From Saccharothrix sp. ST-888 (GTDB lineage: Bacteria; Actinomycetota; Actinomycetes; Streptomycetales; Streptomycetaceae), in the NCBI RefSeq assembly GCF_000955975.1, contig NZ_JYJF01000024.1:1-64000 (forward strand): DNA of 64,000 nucleotides, given 5' to 3'. Below the pieces are notes generated by a model. The model had not been told where the DNA came from and ran no database searches. It was given only the letters and a program-made list of their open reading frames with translations. Positions 28,948 through 38,006 of the stretch are shown here, piece after piece (the first letter of the stretch is position 1; each line of letters opens with the position of its first letter). The position numbers and the translations under genes are program-made.

Positions 28948-29832
28948 GTGAGGTACGAGGAGGAGCGGTCGCCGGGCGCCGACCCCGGCGGCCCCGGTGA
29001 TCCCGGTGATCATGGCCCACCGGACTGGTGGACGGGCAGCGCGGAGGAGGAGGCGCCGGGCGACCTGACGGAGCTCGGGGTGGTCCGGGCCTCCGAGCTG
29101 CCCACCGGGCGCCGTCGGCGGCGGACAGCCGTGGCCGCCGAGGGCCCGTCGGCCTTCGACGCCGCCCCCGACGAGCCCTTCCCCGACGGCCCGGCCCGGG
29201 AGCGGCGGCGCAGCACCCGGAGTGAGGGGCGCCGCGCAGCCGGCGAGGGGCACGGCGAGCGGGCGGAGCGGTCCGAACGGCGGGCGCGCCCGGCGAAGTC
29301 GGAACGCTCGGAGAAGCCGGCCCGGGAGGAGACCACCGATCCGGCGTCCCGGGCGCGGGACATCTGCCTGCGCCTGCTCACCGGCACCGCCAAGACCCGC
29401 AAACAGCTGGCCGACGCGCTGCGCAGACGGGAGATCCCGGACGAGGTCGCGGAGGAGGTGCTCGCACGGTACGAGGAGGTCGGCCTGATCGACGACGCGG
29501 CCTTCGCCGAGGCGTGGGTCGAGTCGCGGCACGCCGTCCGGGGCCTGTCCCGGCGGGCGCTGGCCCAGGAGCTCCGGACCAAGGGGGTGGCCGGTGACCT
29601 GGTCGAACAGGCGGTCGCCCAGCTGGACGAGGACGACGAGACGGCGGCCGCCCGCGCGCTGGTCGACCGGAAGCTGCGGTCCACCCGGGGGCTGGAGCGG
29701 GACACCCGGATGCGCCGGCTGGTCGGCATGCTGGCCCGACGCGGATACTCGGAGGGGCTGGCCTTCCGGGTGGTGCGGGACGCCCTGAGCGAGGAGGAGG
29801 CGGGGAACGGCGGCTCGGCGGCGGGCTGGTGA
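28948..29832 (+). CDS. recX: RecA regulator RecX
   Basis: 294 residues. RecX binds RecA filaments and limits their activity. The conserved RecX domain takes up only the last 170 residues (about 130-290). It shows ARDICLRLLTGTAKTRKQL, then DDAAFAEAWVESRH and SRRALAQELRTKGV, then a third repeat ending RGYSEGLAFRVV-type (here RRGYSEGLAFRVV). The first 125 residues are a charged, disordered extension rich in Arg/Glu/Gly, as in Streptomyces. The GTG start lies 5 nt after recA, and both genes are expected to respond to SOS induction together. Confidence 0.92.
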   Translation: MRYEEERSPGADPGGPGDPGDHGPPDWWTGSAEEEAPGDLTELGVVRASELPTGRRRRRTAVAAEGPSAFDAAPDEPFPDGPARERRRSTRSEGRRAAGEGHGERAERSERRARPAKSERSEKPAREETTDPASRARDICLRLLTGTAKTRKQLADALRRREIPDEVAEEVLARYEEVGLIDDAAFAEAWVESRHAVRGLSRRALAQELRTKGVAGDLVEQAVAQLDEDDETAAARALVDRKLRSTRGLERDTRMRRLVGMLARRGYSEGLAFRVVRDALSEEEAGNGGSAAGW

Positions 29833-29872
29833 CATCGATCGAGGTCAAGGTCGGTCAGGTCGCGGCCGCATC

Positions 29873-29901
29873 TTGACCGTTTCGTAACCCGCACCTAGCC
29901 T
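29873..29901 (+). promoter_or_regulatory. vegetative-type promoter upstream of RNase Y
   Basis: TTGACC (29873-29878) and TAGCCT (29896-29901) are separated by exactly 17 bp, an excellent match to the HrdB/sigma-70 consensus in this genus. Transcription would start near 29908, giving the RNase Y gene a leader of about 180 nt. Confidence 0.65.
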
Positions 29902-30088
29902 CGCAAGCAGTGAGGGATCACTTCGATCATGTCGCCTTCCCGGCAGATCCGTCGGCCGCAGTCCGCGGTTGCGTACGCCGGGCCGGGCGGCGCCGGTCGG
30001 AGTCGGATCGGTGCTGCTCACCGCCCTGCGACCCTCGGGCTCTCTCATCGCGGGAGCGGCCGAGTGCGCGGGGACGGGAGTGGAGCGG

Positions 30089-31549
30089 ATGAAGCTCGCG
30101 ACGGGTGTCGGGCCAGTGGCCGCCGTGCTGTCGGCAGGACTGCTCTGCCTGCTCCTCCTGTCCCTGGCCGCCACTCTGACGGTCCGTAGAGTGCGGATCG
30201 CCCGCTCCCGTGCCGTCGAGGAGGCGGAGCGGATCCGGACTTCGGCCGAGGGCCACGCGGCGCAGCTGCGCGCCGAGCTCGACCGCAGGGAGGAGCGGCT
30301 GACCGAGGAGCTTCGCCGCCTGCGTACGCAGGAGGAGCGACTGGCGCTTCGGTCCGCCGAGTTGGACCGGCGGAAGTCCGAAGTGCGGGCGCTGGAGGAG
30401 CAGTCCAGGAGCACGCTGGAGCGGACGGCCGGTCTGACGGAGGGGCAGGCCAGATCGGAGCTGGTGCGGACGATCGAGGCCGAGGCCAGGCGGGAAGCCG
30501 TCGTGGCCGTACGGGAGATCGAGCGGCGGGCGAAGGCGGAGGGGGAGCAGCGGGCCCGGGAGATCGTCGCCGGATCGATCCAGCGGCTGGCGGCCGAGCA
30601 GACCGCGGAGACCGTGGTCACCGCCTTCCGGTTGCCCAGCGAGGACTTGAAGGGCCGGATCATCGGGCGGGAGGGCCGCAACATCCGTGCGTTCGAGGCG
30701 GTCACCGGGGTCAACCTGATCGTGGACGACACCCCCGAGCTGGTCCAGCTCTCCTGCTTCGACCCGGTACGCCGGGAGACCGCCCGGCTGACCCTGGAGG
30801 CGCTGGTCGCGGACGGGCGGATCCACCCGGCCCGGATCGAGGAGGTCCACGGCCGCAGTCAGAACGAGGTCGAACGGCTCTGCCTGCGGGCCGGCGAGGA
30901 CGCGCTGCTGTCCACCGGGCTCGGCGACATACACCCCGAACTGGTCCGGGTGCTGGGCAGGTTGCGCTACCGGACGTCCTACGGGCAGAACGTGCTCGGG
31001 CATCTGGTGGAGTCCGCGCACATCGCCGGGATGATGGCGGCCGAGCTGGGGGTGGACGTCGAGGTGGTGAAGCGGGCCGCGCTGCTGCACGACATCGGGA
31101 AGGCGATGACCCACGAGGTCGCGGGCAGCCATGCGGCGATCGGGGCCGAGCTCGCCCGTCGGCACGGTGAGGCGGACGAGGTGGTGCACGCGATAGCGGC
31201 GCACCACGGGGAGGTCGAGGCGCGGACGGTGGAGGCGGTGCTGACCCAGGCCGCCGACGCCTGCTCGGGCGGACGTCCGGGCGCTCGGCGGGAGTCGGTG
31301 GAGGCGTATGTGCGGCGGTTGGAGCGGTTGGAGGAGATCGCGGGGGCGCACGACGGGGTGGCGAAGGTGTTCGCCATGCAGGCGGGGCGGGAGGTGCGGG
31401 TGATGGTGCAGCCGGAGGTGGTGGACGACCTCGGCGCGCAGCTGATCGCCCGTGAGGTGGCCAGGCAGGTGGCGGAGGAGCTGACCTACCCGGGGCAGAT
31501 CCGGATCACGGTGGTCCGGGAGAGCCGGGCGACGGAGTTCGCCCGCTGA
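30089..31549 (+). CDS. rny: Ribonuclease Y (KH/HD-domain RNase)
   Basis: 486 residues. RNase Y is a membrane-anchored endoribonuclease that starts mRNA decay. It has an N-terminal membrane helix (about 10-30), a long coiled coil (about 35-160) of Glu/Arg-rich heptads, a KH RNA-binding domain (GRIIGREGRNIRAFEAVTGV) and an HD phosphohydrolase domain (HDIGKA, AAHHGE). That order is diagnostic. The ATG at 30089 puts the helix at the N-terminus. An in-frame start at 29969 would add 40 unusual residues and is less likely. It stands alone behind its own promoter. Confidence 0.9.
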   Translation: MKLATGVGPVAAVLSAGLLCLLLLSLAATLTVRRVRIARSRAVEEAERIRTSAEGHAAQLRAELDRREERLTEELRRLRTQEERLALRSAELDRRKSEVRALEEQSRSTLERTAGLTEGQARSELVRTIEAEARREAVVAVREIERRAKAEGEQRAREIVAGSIQRLAAEQTAETVVTAFRLPSEDLKGRIIGREGRNIRAFEAVTGVNLIVDDTPELVQLSCFDPVRRETARLTLEALVADGRIHPARIEEVHGRSQNEVERLCLRAGEDALLSTGLGDIHPELVRVLGRLRYRTSYGQNVLGHLVESAHIAGMMAAELGVDVEVVKRAALLHDIGKAMTHEVAGSHAAIGAELARRHGEADEVVHAIAAHHGEVEARTVEAVLTQAADACSGGRPGARRESVEAYVRRLERLEEIAGAHDGVAKVFAMQAGREVRVMVQPEVVDDLGAQLIAREVARQVAEELTYPGQIRITVVRESRATEFAR

Positions 31550-31646
31550 ACCCGTCCGGCGGGGGAGTCGGGGCGGCAAGGAACGTCCCGGACGGTGCCG
31601 CAGGGTTCCGGTGCCGTCGGCAGCCCCCGGCCGGTCGGTCGTCTTC

Positions 31647-33332
31647 CTAGTTCTCCGCGCCGGCCAGGGAGGGCGGTCCGCCGCGGGCGCGGTCGGCCAG
31701 GGCCTGGAGGTCGTCGGTGCGGCAGCCGTGGGTGGTGCCGACCAGGTGGCCGTCTGGGCGGATCAGCAGCACGGTGTGCGGTTCGGCGCCCGGGTACTCT
31801 TCGGTGACCAGCACCTCGGCGGGTACCGGCAGCGCGGCCGCGACTTCGGAGAGCTGGGGCATCAGCCCGGCGCTCAGCCAGTGCTGGGAGGCCCACACGG
31901 TGGTGCCGGGTGCCACCAGCAGCAGCAGGAACCCGGCGCCCAGCCGGGCCCGCAGCGAGTCGGCGGCCCCTTCGGTGGTGACCACGGGGACGTCGGGTAC
32001 GAGGACGCCCGGCGCGGTCGCGGGCAGGTTCTCGCTGAGGGTGGCGCCCCGCCCGGCCCCGCGCTGCACCGGTACCCGGCCCGGGATGCCGGACGGTGCC
32101 GCCGGGTACGCGGGCGCCCCGCCGAAGCGGCCGGTGCCGAGCTGGCCGTCGGCGAGCAGCGGGGCGTGCTTGCGGAAGGAGCCGGTGAGCAGCGAGCGCC
32201 TGGTCTGCTGCCAGCCGCGCAGTGGCCGCAGCAGCGGCATGGCCTGGTCGACCGCGCGCAGTCGGGCGCCGACCGCGCCGCGCCGCTCGGCCTCGTACCC
32301 GTCGAGCAGGGAGCCGCCCGGCACCTCCCGCTGGCCTCCGGCCGGGGGCAGGTGCCAGGCGAGGGCGAGGCGCCAGGCGAGGTTGTCGGCGTCCCGGAGG
32401 CCGTCGACGAGGTTCTGCATGCCGAGCGCGCCGTGCAGATGGGCGGCGTCCCCGGCGAGGAAGCAGCGGCCGATCCGGAAGCGGGCGGCGAGGCGCTGCT
32501 GGTAGGTGTGGTCGGCGGCGGTGAGCAGCTCGTACGGGGGCAATTCGCCGCACCAGCCGGTGAGGGTGGACTTCACCCGGGAGAGCAGGGTGTCGCCGGT
32601 GACGATGCCGGGCCAGGTGGCGTGCGGGTCGACCGGTGTGGTGGGGGCCGGCCGGCCGGGGGGCAGCCGCCAGTCGAGCCGCCACAGGCCGTCGGGCAGC
32701 GGGCGGGCGGAGGCCTCGCGGTCGCCGCGCCACGGGGGTTCGCGGTGCAGCCGCGCCTCGCCGGCGAAGGGCAGGTCGACGCGGACGGTGGCGACGGCGT
32801 GCCGGTCCACCGCGGGGCGGCCGGGGAAGCGGATCTTGAGCAGTTTGCGGACGGTGGAGCGGGCGCCGTCGCAGCCGACGAGGTGGCTGCCGTGCCACCA
32901 GGTCTCGGTGCCGTCCTGGGTGTGCCGGGTGCGCACGCTGACGCCGTCCCGGTCCTGTTCGAGCTCCAGGACCCGGCTGAGCGGGGTGAGTTGGATCAGT
33001 GGGGTGGCGGTGACGGCGTCCCGCAGGCCGCGCTGCAGGCGGTGCTGGGGGAGGTGGAGCACCGGGTCGGCGTGCAGGTCCAGCCGCAGGACCTCGGAAC
33101 GGCGGCGCCAGATACCGAGGGCGTCCCAGCGGGCGGCGTCGGAGGCGGCCCTGGTGTAGCCGAGGCGGGTGAGCAGGGCGGTGCTGTCGCTGCCGAGGAC
33201 GACGCTGCGCGGGCCTTCCGGGCAGACGCCGGCACCTTCGTCCAGGACGATGCTGGGCACCTCGTGCCGGGCCAGGGCGAGCGCCAGCGCCAGGCCGACG
33301 GGACCGGCGCCGACCACGATCACGGGATCCAC
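31647..33332 (-). CDS. FAD-dependent aromatic monooxygenase-like protein
   Basis: 561 residues of the flavin para-hydroxybenzoate-hydroxylase/PheA superfamily. The dinucleotide motif VIVVGAGPVGLALALAL starts at residue 4. The second FAD motif, CFLAGDAAH, lies in the middle, preceded by VGCDGARSTVR. A C-terminal thioredoxin-like region (about 430-555) is typical of the phenol-hydroxylase branch. These enzymes hydroxylate aromatic rings, but the substrate is unknown. The GTG start follows GGAGGT at 7 nt; the open frame continues far upstream only as a shadow of gluD. It lies 167 bp beyond gluD on the same strand and may be read from the glu operon. Confidence 0.85.
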   Translation of the reverse strand: MDPVIVVGAGPVGLALALALARHEVPSIVLDEGAGVCPEGPRSVVLGSDSTALLTRLGYTRAASDAARWDALGIWRRRSEVLRLDLHADPVLHLPQHRLQRGLRDAVTATPLIQLTPLSRVLELEQDRDGVSVRTRHTQDGTETWWHGSHLVGCDGARSTVRKLLKIRFPGRPAVDRHAVATVRVDLPFAGEARLHREPPWRGDREASARPLPDGLWRLDWRLPPGRPAPTTPVDPHATWPGIVTGDTLLSRVKSTLTGWCGELPPYELLTAADHTYQQRLAARFRIGRCFLAGDAAHLHGALGMQNLVDGLRDADNLAWRLALAWHLPPAGGQREVPGGSLLDGYEAERRGAVGARLRAVDQAMPLLRPLRGWQQTRRSLLTGSFRKHAPLLADGQLGTGRFGGAPAYPAAPSGIPGRVPVQRGAGRGATLSENLPATAPGVLVPDVPVVTTEGAADSLRARLGAGFLLLLVAPGTTVWASQHWLSAGLMPQLSEVAAALPVPAEVLVTEEYPGAEPHTVLLIRPDGHLVGTTHGCRTDDLQALADRARGGPPSLAGAEN

Positions 33333-33499
33333 TTCGGGACCTCCGTCCCGCCCCGGGGCCCCGTGAGGGCTGCCGCGCGTGCCGGGACCTCCGGGCATAC
33401 GGGGCGTACGCAGGACGCGGCCGATGCGGCGTCGGCTGCCGTGCAGGAGGTCCCGGGTCGTGTCACGAAGAGCAATGCAACAGATCACCTGGGTGTCCG

Positions 33500-34336
33500 T
33501 CAAGCAGCGACCGTTGTGCGCCGGTTCGCGCCGCGGCGCCCGCGCGCCTCGATCCACTTGGCCAGCGCCGTCAGTGCCAGGCACATGCCGATGTAGATCA
33601 CACTCATCACGATGGTGACCGGGATGTAGGGGTAACCCGCGGGGGTGGAGGTGTTGCTGGCGATCAGCTTCCCGGCGTAGAGCAGCTCGGTGTAGGTGAT
33701 CAGGAAGCCGAGCGAGGTGTCCTTGAGGGTCACCACCAGCTGGCCGATGATCGTCGGCAGCATCGAGCGGACGGCCTGCGGGACCAGGATGGTGAACAGC
33801 ACCTGGGTCTTGCGCATGCCGAGCGCGTACGCGGCCTCGCCCTGGCCGCGCGGGACCGCGTTGACGCCACTGCGGATGATCTCGGCCTGGACGGCGCCGT
33901 TGTACAGCGTCAGTCCGGTGACCAGGGCCCAGAGCGGTGAGGTGGTGAACACCGAGTGGTACAGCGCGAAGATCATGATCAGCAGCGGCATCGCGCGGAA
34001 GAACTGCACGATCGCCGTGGCCACCGCGCGCACCGGTCGGTGGTCGGAGAGCCGCCCGGCCGCCAGCAGGGCGCCGAGCACGAGCGAGAAGCCCGCGGCC
34101 AGTCCGAAGGCGGTCAGGGTGTTCAGCAGGCCGTCGACGATCCGCTGCTGCACGGCCGTGTACTGGAACGGGTCCCACATCGCGGCGGTGAACTGCCCGG
34201 CGCCCGCCAGGCTGTCGTACGCGTACCAGAGCAGGCCCGCGATGCCGAGCACCGAGAGGAGGCCGAAGGCACGGTAGCGGGCCCTGGCCCGGGGGCCGGG
34301 GGCGTCGTAGAGGACGGTCGAGGTCGAGGCGCTCAT
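33500..34336 (-). CDS. gluD: Glutamate ABC transporter permease GluD
   Basis: 278 residues with about six membrane helices. It is a polar amino-acid permease of the HisMQ type, with the EAA loop GQGEAAYALGMRKTQVLFTILVPQA (here GEAAYALGM plus LVPQAVR) that docks to the ATPase. It pairs with GluC and would form the membrane channel of the glutamate importer. It overlaps gluC by 4 nt. The C-terminal 15 residues are basic. It is the last gene of gluABCD. Confidence 0.9.
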   Translation of the reverse strand: MSASTSTVLYDAPGPRARARYRAFGLLSVLGIAGLLWYAYDSLAGAGQFTAAMWDPFQYTAVQQRIVDGLLNTLTAFGLAAGFSLVLGALLAAGRLSDHRPVRAVATAIVQFFRAMPLLIMIFALYHSVFTTSPLWALVTGLTLYNGAVQAEIIRSGVNAVPRGQGEAAYALGMRKTQVLFTILVPQAVRSMLPTIIGQLVVTLKDTSLGFLITYTELLYAGKLIASNTSTPAGYPYIPVTIVMSVIYIGMCLALTALAKWIEARGRRGANRRTTVAA

Positions 34337-34983
34337 CGGGCCACCGCCAGTCGGTTCTCCAGGAGACGGAAGAGCACGGCGACCACCGTGCTGATGAAGA
34401 GGTAGGCGGCGGCCAGCCAGAAGAAGATCGCGAAGATGTTGTAGCCGCGTTCGGTCAGGGTCTGCTGGGTGCTGAAGAGCTCCGAGACGCTGAACGCACC
34501 GGCGACCGCGGAGTTCCTCGGCAGCGCGATGAAGACGCTGCTCATCGGGCCGAGCACGGACCGGGCCGCCTGCGGCAGCACGATCAGGCCGAGTGTCTGG
34601 CCGAAGTTCATGCCCAGGCTGCGGGCGGCCTCGGCCTGCCCGAGCGGGACGGTGTTGATCCCCGAGCGCAGCACCTCGCAGACGAAGGAGGCGGTGTAGA
34701 GGCCGAGCGCGAGCACGGCGAAGACGAAGCTGGAGAAGTGGACGTCGAGCCGGGGAAGGCCGAAGGCCACCGCGAAGAACAGCAGCGTCAGCGGGGTGTT
34801 GCGGAAGACGTTGACCCAGACGGTGCCGAAGGCGCGGAGCGCCGGTACCGGGGAGACCCGGAAGGCCGCCAGCAGGGTGCCGATCAGCAACGCGAGCAGT
34901 GCGCTCAGCGCGCTGAGACCGACCGTCTGCAGAAAACCGGCGCGGAACAGCGCGAAGTTGCCGTCCTCGAAGAGTATGCCCAT
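34333..34983 (-). CDS. gluC: Glutamate ABC transporter permease GluC
   Basis: 216 residues with five to six membrane helices. It is an amino-acid ABC permease with the coupling loop GQAEAARSLGMNFGQ then IVLPQAARSV. The start MGILFEDGNFALF is preceded by AGGAGGGCC, so the upstream 8-residue extension is not used. Its stop overlaps gluD by 4 nt, which indicates coupled translation. Together with GluD it forms the membrane part of the importer. Confidence 0.91.
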   Translation of the reverse strand: MGILFEDGNFALFRAGFLQTVGLSALSALLALLIGTLLAAFRVSPVPALRAFGTVWVNVFRNTPLTLLFFAVAFGLPRLDVHFSSFVFAVLALGLYTASFVCEVLRSGINTVPLGQAEAARSLGMNFGQTLGLIVLPQAARSVLGPMSSVFIALPRNSAVAGAFSVSELFSTQQTLTERGYNIFAIFFWLAAAYLFISTVVAVLFRLLENRLAVAR

Positions 34984-35049
34984 GCCGGCGGCCCTCCTCT
35001 CGATCAAAGGGGCGGTCAGGTGGTCAGAGACCAGCGGTCAGGAGGTGGC

Positions 35050-35964
35050 TCAGTAGCGGTCGAGGGCCGGGACGGCCGGGGCCGCGGCGCCGGACAGGCC
35101 GAGGGTGGCGTCGTAGGCCTTCTTCCAGTCGCCGTTGTCCTCGTGGGCCTTGAGCGCGTCGTCGATCGCGTTGCGCAGGACGGAGTCGTCCTTGGCCAGG
35201 CCCACGCCGTACGGCTCCTGGGTGAAGGGCTTGCCGACCACCTTGAGCTTGTCGGGGTTCTTGGCGGCGTAGCCCTTGAGGATCGCGTCGTCGGTGGTGA
35301 CCGCGTCGACCTCACCGGTCATCAGCTTGTCCACGCACTGCGAGTAGGCCTCGTACTTGGTCACCTTGGCGCCGTACTTCTCGATGTTCTGGATCGAGGT
35401 GGAGCCCGTGACGGTGCAGACGGACTTGTCCTTGAGCGAGTCGGGACCGGTGATGTCCTTGTTGTCCTTCGACACCAGCAGGTCCTGGCCGGCCACCAGG
35501 TAGGGGCCGGCGAAGGAGACCTGCGCCTTGCGGCCGGGGTTGATGGTGTAGGTGCCGACGTAGTAGTCGATCTGGCCGCCGGAGATGGCGTTCTCGCGGT
35601 TGGCCGAGACGATCGTCTTCCACTCGATCTGGTCCGGGCCGAAGCCGAGGTCGGCGGCGACCATCTTGGCGATCTCGATGTCGAAGCCCGAGCGGGCACT
35701 GGCGCCGGAACCGGCCGAGAGGTCCTCGAAGCCGAGGAAGGGCTGGTCGGACTTGGCGCCGATGATCAGCCTGCCGCGCTTCTTGGCCTCGGCGAAGGCC
35801 TTCGAGCCGTCCAGCTTGACGTCGGTCTTCACCTGGTAGGTGGGAAGCTTCGGGGCGCCTGCGCCGGCTGCGGAGTCGCTCGGCGAACCGCTCTTTCCGC
35901 AGGCGGCGACGGCGGTCAGGGCGACGACCGACATGGCGGCGGCGATGGTGCGACGGGTCCTCAT
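35050..35964 (-). CDS. gluB: Glutamate-binding lipoprotein GluB
   Basis: 304 residues. This extracytoplasmic substrate-binding protein of the type-2 amino-acid family captures glutamate and delivers it to GluCD. A lipoprotein signal ends at Cys22 (LTAVAAC). The first lobe has RLIIGAKSDQPFLGFEDLS. The binding-protein signature SGFDIEIAKMVAADLG lies near residue 100, and YVGTYTINPGRK precedes the hinge. The C-terminal lobe contains VDAVTTDDAIL. The ATG at 35964 follows GAGGAGAG; the ORF extends 12 codons further with no support. In S. coelicolor GluB homologues are tied to the GluR-GluK system. Confidence 0.92.
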   Translation of the reverse strand: MRTRRTIAAAMSVVALTAVAACGKSGSPSDSAAGAGAPKLPTYQVKTDVKLDGSKAFAEAKKRGRLIIGAKSDQPFLGFEDLSAGSGASARSGFDIEIAKMVAADLGFGPDQIEWKTIVSANRENAISGGQIDYYVGTYTINPGRKAQVSFAGPYLVAGQDLLVSKDNKDITGPDSLKDKSVCTVTGSTSIQNIEKYGAKVTKYEAYSQCVDKLMTGEVDAVTTDDAILKGYAAKNPDKLKVVGKPFTQEPYGVGLAKDDSVLRNAIDDALKAHEDNGDWKKAYDATLGLSGAAAPAVPALDRY

Positions 35965-36119
35965 GAGGGTTTGCTCTCCTCGGTCTTGGCCACGGGTCAA
36001 CCGGGCTGCTGGGGCTGGGAGTTCCTGGCGCGGTGCCCGCGCGCCACACCGGCGGGTGTGGGCACGCCCTCGGGCCCGGTTCCACCGGAATCGGGTACGA
36101 CGCTAGATCAGTTGCGGTC

Positions 36120-36887
36120 TCAGTGGTGCAGGATCTTCGAAAGGAAGTCCTTGGCCCGGTCGCTGCGCGGTGCGGTGAAGAACGCCTCGGGGGTGTTCTG
36201 TTCGACGATCCGGCCGTCCGCCATGAACAGCACGCGGTTGGCCGCGGAGCGGGCGAAGCCCATCTCGTGCGTGACCACGACCATCGTCATGCCCTCGGCG
36301 GCGAGCGAACGCATCACCTCCAGCACCTCGTTGACCATCTCGGGGTCGAGGGCGGAGGTGGGCTCGTCGAAGAGCATCACCTTGGGCTTCATGGCCAGCG
36401 CGCGGGCGATCGCCACCCGCTGCTGCTGGCCGCCGGAGAGCTGGGCCGGGTACTTCTCCGCCTGGGCGCTCACCCCGACCCGCTCCAGCAGCTCGCGGGC
36501 GGTCTGCTCGGCCTCGCCCCGCGCTACGCCGCGGACCTTGACCTGGGCGAGCACCACGTTCTCCAGCACGGTCTTGTGTGCGAAGAGGTTGAAGCTCTGG
36601 AACACCATGCCGACCTCGGCCCGCAGCTTGGCCAGTTCCCGTCCTTCGGCGGGCAGCGGCCGGCCGTCGACGGTGATGGTGCCGGAGTCGATCGTCTCCA
36701 GCCGGTTGATCGTCCGGCACAGGGTCGACTTGCCGGACCCGGACGGGCCGATCAGCACCACCACCTCGCCCCGGGTGATCTCCAGGTCGATGTCCTGGAG
36801 CACGTGCAGCGCTCCGAAGTGCTTGTTGACGCCGCTCAGCACGACCAGGGGCGCGGGCCGGGAGTCGGTGCCGGTGGTCTCGGTCAT
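36120..36887 (-). CDS. gluA: Glutamate ABC transporter ATPase GluA
   Basis: 255 residues, the ATPase of the glutamate importer. Walker A GPSGSGKST (about 47-55), Q-loop MVFQSFNLF, ABC signature LSGGQQQRVAIARAL, Walker B VMLFDEPTSALDP and the H-loop THEMGFAR are all present. It is the first gene of gluABCD, with a 155-bp gap to gluB. It is divergent from gluR across a 372-bp region that contains a promoter and a leader hairpin. The order ATPase, binding protein, two permeases is the same as in S. coelicolor. Confidence 0.94.
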   Translation of the reverse strand: MTETTGTDSRPAPLVVLSGVNKHFGALHVLQDIDLEITRGEVVVLIGPSGSGKSTLCRTINRLETIDSGTITVDGRPLPAEGRELAKLRAEVGMVFQSFNLFAHKTVLENVVLAQVKVRGVARGEAEQTARELLERVGVSAQAEKYPAQLSGGQQQRVAIARALAMKPKVMLFDEPTSALDPEMVNEVLEVMRSLAAEGMTMVVVTHEMGFARSAANRVLFMADGRIVEQNTPEAFFTAPRSDRAKDFLSKILHH

Positions 36888-36959
36888 CGCGCCGTGCTCC
36901 CTCTGATTCGACCCGGGGCGTCCCCCCGGGGCTGCGGTGCTGGTGCTGTGCTGTGGATG

Positions 36960-36997
36960 CCGGGGGCCGAGAGCCGGCGGAGCCCGACGGCCCCCGG
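36960..36997 (-). promoter_or_regulatory. hairpin in the gluABCD leader
   Basis: CCGGGGGCCG (36960-36969) pairs perfectly with CGGCCCCCGG (36988-36997). It lies directly downstream of the predicted gluA transcript start and about 75-110 nt before the gluA start codon. It could stabilise or attenuate the message. Confidence 0.5.
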
Positions 36998-37005
36998 TGG
37001 GGCAG

Positions 37006-37035
37006 ACCCTAGAAGCGCCGACGATGTCATGTCAG
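37006..37035 (-). promoter_or_regulatory. putative gluABCD promoter
   Basis: Read leftward, CTGACA (37030-37035) and TAGGGT (37006-37011) are separated by 18 bp, close to the vegetative consensus. The start would be near 37000, giving a 110-nt leader that begins with the hairpin. Confidence 0.55.
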
Positions 37036-37259
37036 CCGATCTGAGGGGAACTTGAGCATCACGATCCGGCCACGCATCATCCACGCAGTGGCCATGAGAC
37101 GCCGCTCCGGGCGGGCGGCGCCGCTGTGAGCGGCCGTGCGCGAACGGTCGGACGACGACGGCCTGATGACAGGAAGCGGCGGACTCGACCATACTCCGCA
37201 AGGACCGGGCGGGACCCGGACCGCTCCCTCACAGGACAGACCACGGAAAGGAGGCAGAG

Positions 37260-38000
37260 GTGCGCCTGCTGCTCGTCGAGGACGACGAACGGGTCGCCGC
37301 CGCGCTGGTCGCCGTACTCGGCAGGCACGGATTCCAGGTCCGCCATGCCCGCAGCGGGCACGAGGCCCTGGACGCGCTGGTGCCCGACGGCAACGAGCCG
37401 TACCGGGTGGTCCTGCTCGACCTCGGGCTGCCCGACCGGGACGGTTTCGAGGTGTGCAGCCGGATCCGCGCGCACAGCGGCGTACCGGTGATCATGGTGA
37501 CCGCGCGGGCCGACGTCCGCTCGCGGATCCACGGCCTCAACCTCGGTGCCGACGACTACATCACCAAGCCCTACGACATGGGCGAGCTGCTCGCCCGGAT
37601 CCACGCGGTGGTCCGGCGCTGGCCGGCCGCCGGTGCCGGACCCGAGCCCGGCGACCAGCCGGCCCAGCCCGGCCCGCTGGAGTCGCGCGGCGTCTCGATC
37701 GACCGGGAGCGCCGCCGGGTCAGCGTGGACGGCCGCGACGTACCGCTCACCCGCAAGGAGTTCGACCTGCTGGCGCTGCTCGCGCAGAGCCCCGGCGTGG
37801 TCTACCGGCGCGAGCAGATCTTCAGCGAGGTCTGGCGCAGCGGCTGGGAGGGCAACGGCCGCACCCTCGAGGTGCACATCGGCTCGCTGCGCAACAAGCT
37901 CGGCCTGCCCGGACTGGTCGAGGCCGTCCGGGGCGTCGGCTACCGGCTGATCGCCGAGCAGCCCGCCACCGAGCGGCCCGCCACCGATCCGGGGCGCTGA
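37260..38000 (+). CDS. gluR: Two-component response regulator GluR (OmpR family)
   Basis: 246 residues. Receiver domain 1-120 has the acidic pocket (VEDDE), phospho-acceptor Asp54 (LLDLGLPDRDGF), Thr81-type TAR and Lys of TKPYD. A winged-helix OmpR/PhoB DNA-binding domain (about 145-232) ends RGVGYRL. In S. coelicolor GluR acts with GluK to sense extracellular glutamate and activate gluABCD. The divergent position here supports the same role. The GTG follows AAGGAGG. gluK begins 6 nt after the stop. Confidence 0.92.
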   Translation: MRLLLVEDDERVAAALVAVLGRHGFQVRHARSGHEALDALVPDGNEPYRVVLLDLGLPDRDGFEVCSRIRAHSGVPVIMVTARADVRSRIHGLNLGADDYITKPYDMGELLARIHAVVRRWPAAGAGPEPGDQPAQPGPLESRGVSIDRERRRVSVDGRDVPLTRKEFDLLALLAQSPGVVYRREQIFSEVWRSGWEGNGRTLEVHIGSLRNKLGLPGLVEAVRGVGYRLIAEQPATERPATDPGR

Positions 38001-38006
38001 CCGCAC

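Larger units (their letters stand above)
36888..37259. other. divergent gluA/gluR regulatory region
   Basis: No gene is supported. The region holds a leader hairpin (36960-36997) and a leftward promoter (37006-37035) for gluABCD. A weaker rightward candidate for gluR is ATGACA (37165-37170) and CATACT. A GluR operator should be here, but I could not single one out. Confidence 0.6.

Noticed and set aside
33333..34178. Upstream extension of the monooxygenase frame
   Set aside because: It runs antiparallel to no motif and overlaps gluD in a different frame; the GTG at 33332 has a perfect ribosome site.
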